The translations under genes and the position numbers were made by a program. The notes below the pieces were generated by a model, which saw nothing but the letters and a program-made list of their open reading frames with translations, had not been told where the DNA came from and ran no database searches. DNA of 64,000 nucleotides from Amphritea atlantica (lineage in GTDB: Bacteria; Pseudomonadota; Gammaproteobacteria; Pseudomonadales; Balneatricaceae). The DNA is taken from the NCBI RefSeq assembly GCF_018860855.1, contig NZ_JAHKQE010000005.1:1-64000 (forward strand). The letters are read 5' to 3'. Shown here in pieces: positions 34,819-43,720 of this stretch (the first letter of the stretch is position 1; every line of letters begins with the position of its first letter).

Positions 34819-36525
34819 TTACTCCGTAAACAACTGCGACTGATTACGACCGTTATTCTTCGCTTGATAGAGCGCTTTGTCGGCTCGAATAATGGCCTCT
34901 TGGACATCCCGTCGATTATCTTCAACCTCCGTAACACCAATGCTAATGGTCATGTAAACCGACTCACCGGGGTCAACCTTAATAGCCGTATGCTCCAAAG
35001 TCTGTCGTATACGTTCAGCGACGATATACCCCTCTTTTTGCAAGGTATTCGGCATCAAAATCACCAATTCATCACCGCCATATCGCGCTAGCACATCTTC
35101 ACAACGACAGTGTGATCTAATCACATCCGTGAGCTGTTTAATCGCTTTATCACCCACAACATGACCATAGCTGTCATTAATCCTTTTAAAGTCATCGATA
35201 TCGATAATCACCACAGACGTCGGCTGCCCTGTTTGGGCGGCGTGCTCTAACAGCCGGCTCGCAGCAGTATTAAAGGAGCGACGGTTAAGCAGCTGTGTTA
35301 AGGGGTCGGTTGAGGCTAACAGTTGCAGGTCGAGTTGGGTTGCTTTCATACTTTCAAGCGAGCGAATACGGTAGGCGATAATCAGTGAAAGCATCAAGGC
35401 CTCCAGCATAATACCGATACCAACACCGTGGGTATTAATATAGTTAAACTCCGCTTCACCTCTATAAAATAAAACCGCTAGCACGCTAAAAATAACAAAG
35501 AGCCCATGGCCTAATAAAAAATACAAGGCAACTGGATGTTTACGAATCAGCATCGATACAGAGACCGACAAGGTGACTACCATCATGAGGGCAGCAAAGG
35601 TGGTTGAATCCTGCAGCGCACTGACAATATCAAATAAACCGTAGAGAGTATCACCCACCAATATAATAAGAGTCCAGAGTAGCGCCTTGTGCTCTATAGG
35701 ATACTTTCGCTTCGTCTCGAACGTTGTCATCATGAACAACAATAGGAAGATCGGTATGCCGCCTAAGGCCAAGTGGCCATGAAAAGCGGTAGCGCCGTAT
35801 ACCTCAAAAACATCGGCGATTAAGCCATATGAGAGCGCGATCCAATACCCGCCACAAATTAGGTAACAGGCGTAATAAAAATGCTCTTTTAAACGGGATG
35901 ATAAAAACAACAATAGGTTATAAATAATCAGGGCTAGCAACATACCGACAAGCAATGAAATATCGGTACTTTGGCTCAATAAGACTCTTTTGGATTGGTC
36001 GGCATCATACAGATTAAGCGCGAACCATTGATGCGAATAAGCAATGCTTTTAACTAGTAATGTTTTGCGTTGATGGGGCTGTAACGCGATATCAAACACG
36101 GCGCTACCGCGATACATCCACTGCAGAGTATTTTTATCATCCGTATCCAGCACCCGTTCGCGGGTCAACCTACCATCGACAACCTCATAGAGTTCGATCG
36201 CACGGTTGTGGTAGGCATAAGGGTGGTGAAGGTAAAGTTCAAAGGGGGTAGCGTTACTGTTTTCTACTTCGATTTTCACCCAAGTGGTTTTCGCATGCGT
36301 GCCTAATGAAATACTATTGTTCGATACCTTAAAGGTCTGCTGCAAAACCTCATCAAAGGTCATCTGCTGTGTTTCGTCAACAAAATACCCCATCTGAAAC
36401 TGTTCAAGCTTAACGGCACTTCCCTGAATCACCTGCACAGGTGCCGCAGCCCAACTCGCCGCAGGAAATAACCCGCTTAGCAATAACAACACAAGCATCA
36501 ATAAATAGGGGCGAATACAGGTCAT
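34819..36525 (-). CDS. 7TMR-DISM diguanylate cyclase, paralogue A
   Basis: 568 residues. Signal peptide (1-26), 7TMR-DISMED2 extracellular sensor (~30-175, with WVKIEVENSNATPFELYLHHPYAY), seven membrane helices (~190-380), then a GGDEF domain (~410-568). The GGDEF loop reads RYGGDEL, an active-type GGDEF variant, and DIDDFKRINDSYGH supplies the Mg-binding Asp. No RxxD inhibitory site is seen at the expected place. It would sense a small molecule outside and make c-di-GMP. A tandem paralogue lies directly upstream. Confidence 0.92.
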   Translation of the reverse strand: MTCIRPYLLMLVLLLLSGLFPAASWAAAPVQVIQGSAVKLEQFQMGYFVDETQQMTFDEVLQQTFKVSNNSISLGTHAKTTWVKIEVENSNATPFELYLHHPYAYHNRAIELYEVVDGRLTRERVLDTDDKNTLQWMYRGSAVFDIALQPHQRKTLLVKSIAYSHQWFALNLYDADQSKRVLLSQSTDISLLVGMLLALIIYNLLLFLSSRLKEHFYYACYLICGGYWIALSYGLIADVFEVYGATAFHGHLALGGIPIFLLLFMMTTFETKRKYPIEHKALLWTLIILVGDTLYGLFDIVSALQDSTTFAALMMVVTLSVSVSMLIRKHPVALYFLLGHGLFVIFSVLAVLFYRGEAEFNYINTHGVGIGIMLEALMLSLIIAYRIRSLESMKATQLDLQLLASTDPLTQLLNRRSFNTAASRLLEHAAQTGQPTSVVIIDIDDFKRINDSYGHVVGDKAIKQLTDVIRSHCRCEDVLARYGGDELVILMPNTLQKEGYIVAERIRQTLEHTAIKVDPGESVYMTISIGVTEVEDNRRDVQEAIIRADKALYQAKNNGRNQSQLFTE

Positions 36526-36739
36526 TAGCCATCTTCTATGACGGAGGAATAGAACATAATTGATAATATGTTATCTATCCTAACCGATTGCCCAATAAAA
36601 AAGTATAACAATGGCTCCGCATGGCTTTAGAACCCTTAACCTAAGAGACACTCAGCCTTGAGCACTCACTCAGCTGGCATCATAAGCTGGCCTCACGCAT
36701 TCAAGGGTAATCAAGCCGTTGAAACACCAACGATCCGCC

Positions 36740-38458
36740 CTATTCCGCAAACAACTGCGACTGATTACGACCGTTATTCTTCGCTTGATAGAGCGCTTTA
36801 TCAGCCCGGTTAATGGTGTCTTGCAGATCTGGAGCTCTAGCGTCCACTTCGGCGATACCCACACTGATGGTGACGTTAACCGACTGTTCGCGATCCGTTT
36901 TCAAGGTCATCGCCTCAATTGCTTGGCGGATGCGTTCAGACAGTGAAAAGCCCTCTTGCGCAAAGGTATCTGGCATCATAATCACGAACTCTTCGCCACC
37001 ATAACGGGCTAACAGATCTTCGTGGCGACACTGGGAGCGAATCACATCGACAACCTGTTTAATGGACTTATCGCCCAGTTCATGCCCATAGGTATCATTA
37101 ATTATCTTAAAGTGATCGATATCAATAATCGCAATAGACACAGGTTGCTGTGCTTGTACCGCCTGTTCTAATAGCTGGTTCGCAGCAAGACTAAAATGAC
37201 GGCGGTTAAACAGCTGTGTTAATGGGTCCGTTGAGGCTAATAGCTGAAGGTCCGCTTGATTTGCTTTTAAACTTTCCAAGGAGCGAATACGGTAAGCAAT
37301 AATCAGCGCCAACACCAATGCTTCAAGTACGATACCAATACCGACGCCATGACTATTCACATAATTAAAGGCGATTTCACCCTTATAAAACAAAACGGCT
37401 AAGCCACTAAAGCCGATAAATAAGCCATGTCCCAACAGAAAGAATAAAGCGATAGGATGCTTACGCACCAACATCGACAGGGTCACACATAGCGTAACCA
37501 GCATCATAAGCGCGGCGAGTGTACTGGAATACTTTAGTGCGGTGACAATATCAAATAAACCATAGATAAACTCACCGGTTAACAACGTCAGAATGGACAG
37601 CAACGCCCAATGTTCAACGGGGTATTTTTTCTTGGTTTCAAAAATATTGATCATAAACAGCAAGATAAAAATCGGCATAGACACTAACGATAGATGCCAC
37701 TTCAACGTAATACTGCCATAGACATCAAACAGGTCGGCCAGCAAGCCATAAGAGAGGGCGATCCAAAAGCCACCCGAAACCAGATAACAGGCATAGAAAA
37801 AGTGTTCTCTTAACCGCGAAGAGAAGAACAGCAAAAAGTTATAGATAATCAGCGCCAGTATCATCCCGACTAGGAGCGCAATATCAGTATACAGACCTAG
37901 CAGCGCCCGTTTGGATTGATTTTCATCGTAAAGGTTCAGCTTAAACCATTGATGAGAAAACGCTTGGCTTTTGACAAACAGCGTCTTATGTTGCGCCGCC
38001 TGCAGCTCAATATCAAACACCGCGCTACCACGATACATCCACTGCAACGTTGTTTTATCATCCATATCCAGCAAACGGGACCGCGTTAACTGGCCATCGA
38101 CCACTTCATAAAGCTCAACCTTACTGTTGTGATAGGCATACGGGTGGTGAAGGTAAACCTTAATCGGCGAGGTATTAGCATTTTCGAGTTCGATCTTTAC
38201 CCAAGTCACCTTCGACGTGGTGCCTAGCGATAAACCGTTGGCCGAGGGTATAAAGCTTTGCGGTTGCACATCTGCAAACGTCATCGCTTCCGTTTTATCA
38301 ACAAAATAGCCCATTCTGAACGATTCAAGTTTGACCGTATCGCTGCCAATAACCTGGGTTGGGATCTTTTGAGTCGTGGCGAAAGAGGCACCAGAAAAGA
38401 GACAAACACACAAAATCAACAGGAATGAAATAACGGCATGGAAGCGGGTGCAGATCAT
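36740..38458 (-). CDS. 7TMR-DISM diguanylate cyclase, paralogue B
   Basis: 572 residues from the ATG at 38456-38458 (AAGG upstream). Same architecture as the next gene downstream: signal peptide, 7TMR-DISMED2 domain (~40-180), seven TM helices and GGDEF domain with RYGGEEF, plus DIDHFKIINDTYGH. The two proteins are similar throughout, including the ends KALYQAKNNGRNQSQLF and the periplasmic TLQWMYRGSAVFDI, so they arose by tandem duplication. The active-site motifs are intact in both (GGDEL versus GGEEF). Confidence 0.92.
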   Translation of the reverse strand: MICTRFHAVISFLLILCVCLFSGASFATTQKIPTQVIGSDTVKLESFRMGYFVDKTEAMTFADVQPQSFIPSANGLSLGTTSKVTWVKIELENANTSPIKVYLHHPYAYHNSKVELYEVVDGQLTRSRLLDMDDKTTLQWMYRGSAVFDIELQAAQHKTLFVKSQAFSHQWFKLNLYDENQSKRALLGLYTDIALLVGMILALIIYNFLLFFSSRLREHFFYACYLVSGGFWIALSYGLLADLFDVYGSITLKWHLSLVSMPIFILLFMINIFETKKKYPVEHWALLSILTLLTGEFIYGLFDIVTALKYSSTLAALMMLVTLCVTLSMLVRKHPIALFFLLGHGLFIGFSGLAVLFYKGEIAFNYVNSHGVGIGIVLEALVLALIIAYRIRSLESLKANQADLQLLASTDPLTQLFNRRHFSLAANQLLEQAVQAQQPVSIAIIDIDHFKIINDTYGHELGDKSIKQVVDVIRSQCRHEDLLARYGGEEFVIMMPDTFAQEGFSLSERIRQAIEAMTLKTDREQSVNVTISVGIAEVDARAPDLQDTINRADKALYQAKNNGRNQSQLFAE

Positions 38459-38610
38459 TAATCGCCTTCTATTACACGGTCGCAAGTGAGTACTTTTAAA
38501 GCTTATTCATCATCCTAACTGATTCGTGACCGAAAGAGTACAACACAGGGATTTCGATGCTCAGTAAGCTATTTTGATGAAGCCACGTCTGGCGCAACTA
38601 AGCACTCAAT

Positions 38611-39120
38611 CTAATCCACAAGCAGTCGTTCAAACGCCGCCAACGCATTAACCAAGCGCAGCTCTCCCACCCCCGCTACAATCTCATAGCGCCGGTTCAA
38701 CTGCTGTATCTCGCTTAGGTGCCGCTGATAGAGCACCTCCCGATCATTAGGGTTATGACGCAACGGATCAGGCTGCCAAGGGATATCGGGTTTACAGAGC
38801 AAATAACGGTGAGATGATTCTTCGGTCATTGCATCGCTAATCATCGTCGGACAGTGGCCAAAAACCACCTCTGCCCAGACTTTATAGTTGATCAAGTCTG
38901 TATCAAAAATAGCCAACGGCGCATCACCTACCTGTGCTTGCTGATAGGCCCGATGGAGCTGACTCAAATGTACCAATTGATCGAGATCATAATCCTGCCC
39001 ATTCTGTTCTAGGTAGACACGGGCATATTCGGGTGCAAAAGGGAGATTTAACCGCTGACTAAGCTGTTCGGTTAAGGTGCTTTTACCGGAAGACTCTGCA
39101 CCAGTAATGACTATCCGCAT
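38611..39120 (-). CDS. Ribosylnicotinamide kinase (NadR C-terminal-type) P-loop protein
   Basis: 169 residues from the ATG at 39118-39120, which shares its A with the pnuC stop (TGATG), so translation is coupled. P-loop ITGAESSGKST (~5-15) is the characteristic motif of the NadR kinase domain. PEYARVYLEQNG, FDTDLINYKVWAEVVFG and LCKPDIPWQPDPLRHNP are further NadR-type elements. It lacks the HTH and NMN-adenylyltransferase domains of full NadR. Expected to phosphorylate nicotinamide riboside brought in by PnuC. Confidence 0.88.
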   Translation of the reverse strand: MRIVITGAESSGKSTLTEQLSQRLNLPFAPEYARVYLEQNGQDYDLDQLVHLSQLHRAYQQAQVGDAPLAIFDTDLINYKVWAEVVFGHCPTMISDAMTEESSHRYLLCKPDIPWQPDPLRHNPNDREVLYQRHLSEIQQLNRRYEIVAGVGELRLVNALAAFERLLVD

Positions 39121-39782
39121 CAGGAATTCACCGGCGTTGACGATTGAGGCTTCGATTGACATGACCGGTGCCACTGAATCCAGCCATAGACGCCGAGCAG
39201 CAGAAAAATACCATACTGAAGCGAATAAATAGGCGAGCCTTTCAACCAATAAATATAGATGCCGAGCACATTAACGATGGTCCAGATAACCCAGTTTTCC
39301 ATCCGCTTACGCGCCTGTAAAAACTGAGCAAAAAAGCTCAATACGGTCGTGATCGCATCTAGCCACAGCAGTGAAGGCTGAGGAATCCAGCTGACCTTAT
39401 CGGCCAAAACAGTGATCCCTTGTCCCCATGCAGTGATACAGATAATGGCCCCTGTGATCAGTAATAACTGCCGCTGCCCAGACAGCCACTGTGGCACAAA
39501 AGGCTGCGCTTGAGTAACGCCGCCCTTTAGCCAAACCCACCAGCAGTAGAGTTGAATAGGAATATAGGAGAGATAAAGAATACCATCTGACACTAGCTGC
39601 CACTCGGTGATTGCTAACCAAGCAGAGATAGACGCCCATAGAATGCCTAGCGGCCAGCCAAGGATATTTTGTCGGGCGATCAGTAGCACGCCTAGAATCG
39701 CACTAACGGTGGCGAGTATTTCCAACGGCGTACTGCCCAATAGCTGGAGCCACTCAATCGTGGCTAAAAAATTATTTTCCAT
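39120..39782 (-). CDS. pnuC: Nicotinamide riboside transporter PnuC
   Basis: 220 residues, seven predicted helices. Conserved PnuC elements: NILGWPLGILWA, YIPIQLYCWWVWLKGG (the W-W-x-W motif lining the pathway), and IWTIVNVLGIYIYWLKG near the end. It allows facilitated diffusion of nicotinamide riboside across the inner membrane; the downstream coupled kinase traps it as NMN. AGGG lies upstream of the ATG. Homologous thiamine transporters (PnuT) exist, but the NadR-type kinase argues for nicotinamide riboside. Confidence 0.92.
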   Translation of the reverse strand: MENNFLATIEWLQLLGSTPLEILATVSAILGVLLIARQNILGWPLGILWASISAWLAITEWQLVSDGILYLSYIPIQLYCWWVWLKGGVTQAQPFVPQWLSGQRQLLLITGAIICITAWGQGITVLADKVSWIPQPSLLWLDAITTVLSFFAQFLQARKRMENWVIWTIVNVLGIYIYWLKGSPIYSLQYGIFLLLGVYGWIQWHRSCQSKPQSSTPVNS

Positions 39783-39795
39783 AATGTCCCTGCCT

Positions 39796-39847
39796 ATCTC
39801 TACTTAATAGCTCTACTTAATAGCTCTACTTAATGGCTCTAGTTATT
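39796..39847. repeat. 13-bp tandem repeat in the pnuC leader
   Basis: ATCTCTACTTAAT (39796), AGCTCTACTTAAT (39809), AGCTCTACTTAAT (39822) and diverged GGCTCTAGTTATT (39835). The array starts 14 bp upstream of the pnuC ATG, so it lies in or at the edge of the 5' leader. Confidence 0.88.
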
Positions 39848-39997
39848 AACAGTTCAACTTAACGACTCTATGATTCAGTAATTCCGCGATGAACGATGGC
39901 GCTTATACACGCATACCCACACCGCATAGCTTAAGCCCCGCATTTATAGATAAAACTTATAAAACGCTGCGTAACCTAAACGCTGACGTTAACAACG

Positions 39998-40022
39998 AAA
40001 AAAGCCTGCATAATACAGGCTT
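39998..40022 (-). terminator. Intrinsic terminator for the old yellow enzyme gene
   Basis: Read on the minus strand, AAGCCTG, a 7-nt loop and CAGGCTT are followed by a run of six Ts. It lies 34 bp after the stop at 40056. Confidence 0.85.
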
Positions 40023-40055
40023 CTGTTACTTTCTTTAACGCTCCGTTACGGCTAT

Positions 40056-41108
40056 TTAGCCCAAGGTCGGATAATCGGTGTATCCCTCAGCACCTGGAGT
40101 ATAAAACAGCTCCGGACGCGGTGGATTGAGCTCGGCATCCAGCTCTAACCGTTTAGGCAGATCAGGATTAGCAATAAAGGGCACACCGAAGGCAATCGCA
40201 TCGGCTTTACCATCGGCCAACCACTGATTAGCCAGCGCTTTAGTGAATTTCTCATTCGCGATCACAGGACCACCAAACAACTCTTTCAACAACGGCGTTA
40301 AGCTGTCATCGGCGGCGTGTTCTCGTGTCGAAATAAAGGCGATTCCACGCTTGCCAAGCTCTGTAGCCACATAGCTAAAGGTCGCTTTCGGGTTTGAGTC
40401 ACCCATATCATGGGCATCTGTTCGCGGGGCTAAGTGCATGGCAACTCGATCCTTACCCCAAACCTCGATACAAGCATCGGTAACTTGCAACATTAAACGA
40501 GCACGATTTTCTAATGAACCACCATATTCATCATCCCGCCGATTAGTTTTATCTTGCAGAAACTGATCCAACAGATAGCCGTTGGCACCGTGAATATGCA
40601 CACCATCAAAACCAGCGGCTTTGGCATTAATCGCGCCCTGACGATAATCCTCGATAACCGCTTTAACCTCGGTCAATGTCATCGCCCGTGGCTCAACATA
40701 ATCTTTCATCGGCCGTACAAGGCTAACATGACCTGCCGGTTTAACTGCGCTAGGAGCAACTGGCTGCTCACCATCGAGATAAAAGGGATCGGAGATGCGA
40801 CCCACATGCCATAACTGAAGAAAAATACGCCCACCAGCCTGATGTACCGCATCGGTGGTCAGTTTCCAACCCTGTACCTGCTCATCAGACCAAATTCCCG
40901 GTGTATCTGGGTAACCAACGCCCATCGGGCTAACGGCGGTCGCTTCCGACAAAATCAACCCTGCACTGCTGCGCTGGGTATAATACTCCGCCATCAACAC
41001 ATTCGGCACCCGACCTTCATCAGCACGGCAGCGGGTTAACGGTGACATAACAATACGGTTTTTCAATGTCAGATCACCGATGGTGAGCGAATCAAAAATA
41101 GTTGGCAT
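40056..41108 (-). CDS. nemA: Old yellow enzyme family alkene reductase (NemA-like)
   Basis: 350 residues; AGGAGA precedes the ATG. FMN-binding TIM barrel: LKNRIVMSPLTRCRA near the N-terminus, FLQLWHVGRIS, the paired His-Asn active site HIHGANGYLLDQFL (~180), NRRDDEYGGSLENRARL, and the C-terminal AIAFGVPFIANPDLP. Such enzymes reduce activated C=C bonds and nitro compounds with NADPH, often for electrophile detoxification. An ArsR-type regulator sits 26 bp upstream in the same direction, so the pair is likely an electrophile- or metabolite-responsive operon. Confidence 0.93.
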   Translation of the reverse strand: MPTIFDSLTIGDLTLKNRIVMSPLTRCRADEGRVPNVLMAEYYTQRSSAGLILSEATAVSPMGVGYPDTPGIWSDEQVQGWKLTTDAVHQAGGRIFLQLWHVGRISDPFYLDGEQPVAPSAVKPAGHVSLVRPMKDYVEPRAMTLTEVKAVIEDYRQGAINAKAAGFDGVHIHGANGYLLDQFLQDKTNRRDDEYGGSLENRARLMLQVTDACIEVWGKDRVAMHLAPRTDAHDMGDSNPKATFSYVATELGKRGIAFISTREHAADDSLTPLLKELFGGPVIANEKFTKALANQWLADGKADAIAFGVPFIANPDLPKRLELDAELNPPRPELFYTPGAEGYTDYPTLG

Positions 41109-41134
41109 TACAGTCTCCTGTCTAAATAATTAAG

Positions 41135-41440
41135 TTAAAGCTGCTCATTCAAGCGTGTCAAAAACTGCTGAACAACGGCTTCATTACGCGAAAAAAAATT
41201 CCATTGCCCTACTTTCTTACTACGGATAAAACCAGCCCGCTGTAAACTTGCCAGGTGTGCCGATACCGTCGACTGTGACAACCCTGCCTGTTGATCTATC
41301 ATGCTGGCACATACACCCAAACTTAGTGGGTGTACCTGGGCAGAAAAATACAGTTCAGGTTGTTTTAGCCAATGCAAAATATCTCGGCGTAACGGATGCG
41401 ATAACGCCTTTATCATCTCATCGAGTTCAGCGGCACTCAT
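41135..41440 (-). CDS. ArsR-family winged-HTH regulator
   Basis: 101 residues; GGAAGG precedes the ATG. Winged HTH throughout: MIKALSHPLRRDILHWL, then the recognition region GLSQSTVSAHLASLQRAGFIRSKKVGQWNFF. No typical ArsR metal-binding ELCVC motif; only one cysteine (~44). Related non-metal ArsR regulators sense organic or redox signals. It is cotranscribed with the alkene reductase and probably represses that operon. Confidence 0.88.
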   Translation of the reverse strand: MSAAELDEMIKALSHPLRRDILHWLKQPELYFSAQVHPLSLGVCASMIDQQAGLSQSTVSAHLASLQRAGFIRSKKVGQWNFFSRNEAVVQQFLTRLNEQL

Positions 41441-41908
41441 AGCCTTCCCCTAGGTATTCTCGGACTGTGATTTTTACAACTTGGCTTCATCACATAAAAC
41501 CAATTGGACGATGAATACAGGTTTCACAAGCTTTCGGTCCTCATAACAAATTCATCACCCCGCACTATCGATCACCATGGGCGTGAATTCACCAAAACTC
41601 ATAATATCGCTACAACACGATATAACGAAATATATATCGTTACAGCGCGATATACTAGTCTAATGAATCTTTAGCATGATAATTGTGATGCGATCACTTT
41701 GTCTGTTTACCGCTATCGCCCCTATAAGCCATAGCCGACAGGTAATTTATGACGGGTTTAAAAATATGTTTCCTGTAAAATACCTCTCAATTGCCTCCCC
41801 ATAAAATATGCTTATTTATTTAGTTCTAAATGATCTTAAAATAAGCTTTGATATTCTTTTAGTTTATATATAATTCATAGCCAAATTTTAATTCTCTGGA
41901 GTACTCTA
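41441..41908. other. Intergenic region between arsR-like gene and the ABC operon
   Basis: 468 bp, strongly AT-rich toward the right. It holds a tandem palindromic site at 41604-41653 (annotated separately) and an AT-rich promoter-like stretch close to the ABC operon. No gene is seen. Confidence 0.6.
41604..41653. promoter_or_regulatory. Tandem inverted-repeat operator ATATCG-N8-CGATAT x2, 30-bp spacing
   Basis: First copy: ATATCG (41604-41609), 8-nt spacer, CGATAT (41618-41623). Second copy: ATATCG (41634-41639), 8-nt spacer, CGATAT (41648-41653). The copies are exactly 30 bp apart and the spacers are similar (CTACAACA, TTACAGCG). A nested near-palindrome, TAACGAAATA/TATATCGTTA, spans 41623-41642. 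It probably binds two dimers. Either neighbour could be the target. Confidence 0.75.
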
Positions 41909-42928
41909 ATGTCCCGATTCGTGGCCCTGATGACCTTGTTCTTGTGTGGCTGGAGTAGTTTAGTGACTGCGGCCGACAAAAACCTTGAAATTGGCTATAT
42001 GCCCATTATTCCGATTTCCCAAGCATTTATTGTTTTGGAAGGTGACACCTTGGAAAACGCCGGCGTTAGCGATCCTAAGTTGTTCCAATTTCAAAATGGC
42101 CCCGCTATTGTGCAAGCGCTCCTAGCCGGTCAATTAGATGTTGCCTATCTTGGTATTGGGCCTGCCATGGTTGCTCGCGCCAAAGGCGCAGATATTAAAG
42201 TGGTTGCCTCTAACATTGTTGAACAAATCAGCATGATCGCATTGGGCGAACTGTCTCCTTACTTTGATAATGGTGATGCAAAAACAGCCTTTGCCCGCTT
42301 TAAAGCGGATAAAGGCCGTAAAGCCGTTATCTCCACCTTCCCTAGGGGTTCAGTACCTGAAACCGTCTTACAGTATTGGTTGCAAAACCAGTTGGGTATG
42401 AGCCGTGATGAGATTAAGCAAAACATCGACATCATTTACCAAGGCGCAGCTCAGGTACAGCAAGCACTGATGACCGAAGCGGTCGATGGCGCAGCTATTT
42501 TAGAGCCAGTCGTCAGCATTATTCGTGATAAAAAATCCGCTGCAAAAGTCGTGGCCTCTGGCTCGGGCATGTTCCCTCATCAGCCAGGCGCTGTATTAGC
42601 CGTGCGTGAATCATTGATCAATGAGCATCCTGAACTGGTAAAAGCGCTCGTGAAAGCACACATTGCCGCCACCAATGAACTGCGTAACGCCCCAGAACAA
42701 GCGGTTAAAGCGGTTGGTAAATACGTGGGTGGCGGTCGTTTACCGAAACACATTATCTTAAATGCATTAAAGAACTCACACGATCAGTTCCAAGCAGATC
42801 CGAATGCCATTATCGACGGCACCCGTACCATGCATGACTTTCAAGCCAGCCAAGGCACACTTAAAGCAAGCGTGGACCTAAACGCACTGTTTGATGTTCG
42901 TTTTTATAACGAACTCATTAGGGAGTAA
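41909..42928 (+). CDS. ABC transporter substrate-binding protein (NitT/TauT/SsuA type)
   Basis: 339 residues; GGAG precedes the ATG. Signal peptide (1-22, ending VTAA). NMT1/SsuA-like periplasmic fold: LEIGYMPIIPISQAFIV, QFQNGPAIVQALLAGQLDVAYLGIGPAMVARAKGADIKVVAS, then FPRGSVPETVLQYWL. The family binds sulfonates, nitrate, taurine, aromatic acids or pyrimidine precursors. It is not TauA itself, as a clear tauABC lies at 48.9-51.8 kb. It heads a four-gene operon with a permease, ATPase and DsrE-like protein. Confidence 0.9.
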   Translation: MSRFVALMTLFLCGWSSLVTAADKNLEIGYMPIIPISQAFIVLEGDTLENAGVSDPKLFQFQNGPAIVQALLAGQLDVAYLGIGPAMVARAKGADIKVVASNIVEQISMIALGELSPYFDNGDAKTAFARFKADKGRKAVISTFPRGSVPETVLQYWLQNQLGMSRDEIKQNIDIIYQGAAQVQQALMTEAVDGAAILEPVVSIIRDKKSAAKVVASGSGMFPHQPGAVLAVRESLINEHPELVKALVKAHIAATNELRNAPEQAVKAVGKYVGGGRLPKHIILNALKNSHDQFQADPNAIIDGTRTMHDFQASQGTLKASVDLNALFDVRFYNELIRE

Positions 42929-42937
42929 TTCCACATC

Positions 42938-43720
42938 ATGGAATCACACACTCACCCTTTAACACGCTCACGATGGGGACGTGCTTTACTGGGAATCCTA
43001 GGGCTAGCCGCATTTGTGCTGTTGTGGAAATACGCGCAAGCGGCAGGCTGGGCGGCGGCTGGCACCATTCCAGACCCCTTTAAACTGCCACAAGCTCTGG
43101 CTGATGAGTGGACATCCGAACGTTTAATGCCAGCAGTCCTCTCAAGTTTAGTTCATTACGCATGGGGCTTAGCAATTGGTACGTTTCTTGGTTTCTTAGT
43201 GGGTACATTAGCGGCGTCTTCATCGCTGCTAGACGCATTACATGCTTTGCTCGCGCGGATTCTACGTCCAATTCCGCCATTAGCCTGGGTCGTCTTTGCC
43301 ATCGCTTGGTTTAAAGTAAGCCATGCGGGAGCCGCCTTCGTGATTGCCATAGGTGTATTCTGGGTAAACTACTTTGCAACCTATTCTGCGGTACGCAATG
43401 TGGATTCTCGTTTTTATGAACTGGCCCGTGCTTTTGGTCAAAATGGCCATTTACGTCAAACCTTTCAAGTAACCTTACCGGGTGCTGCCACGGGTATTTT
43501 TTCAGGCATTCGCACCGGTATCGGACAAGCTTGGATGACCTTGATCGCCGCTGAATTGTTGGGCGTCCCCGGCATGGGACAAGAGATGAATTCAGCCGCA
43601 GGCGTGGGTGCTTACGAAGTGGTTGTGGTTTACATGCTGATTATTTCTCTGGTTTACACCTTGAGCGATACCCTGTTTGGTTTCATTGAAAAGCGAGTGT
43701 TAACATGGCGCCCATCCTAA
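42938..43720 (+). CDS. ABC transporter permease (NitT/TauT type)
   Basis: 260 residues; GGGAG precedes the ATG. Six membrane segments of the binding-protein-dependent permease type. The cytoplasmic EAA loop is FYELARAFGQNGHLRQTFQVTLPGAATGIFSGIRTGIGQAW (~150-190). LLGVPGMGQEMNSAAGVGAYEVVVVYML matches SsuC/TauC relatives. Its last 16 bp overlap the ATPase gene. Confidence 0.92.
   Translation: MESHTHPLTRSRWGRALLGILGLAAFVLLWKYAQAAGWAAAGTIPDPFKLPQALADEWTSERLMPAVLSSLVHYAWGLAIGTFLGFLVGTLAASSSLLDALHALLARILRPIPPLAWVVFAIAWFKVSHAGAAFVIAIGVFWVNYFATYSAVRNVDSRFYELARAFGQNGHLRQTFQVTLPGAATGIFSGIRTGIGQAWMTLIAAELLGVPGMGQEMNSAAGVGAYEVVVVYMLIISLVYTLSDTLFGFIEKRVLTWRPS

Noticed and set aside
39783-39870. NAD- or TPP-type riboswitch upstream of pnuC
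   Set aside because: The leader consists of short tandem repeats with no conserved riboswitch core that I can recognise.
41609-41654. ModE box upstream of the DsrE-linked ABC operon
   Set aside because: It shares CGnTATAT-like words, but half-site order and spacing (ATATCG-N8-CGATAT) do not match the 24-bp ModE palindrome found at modA.
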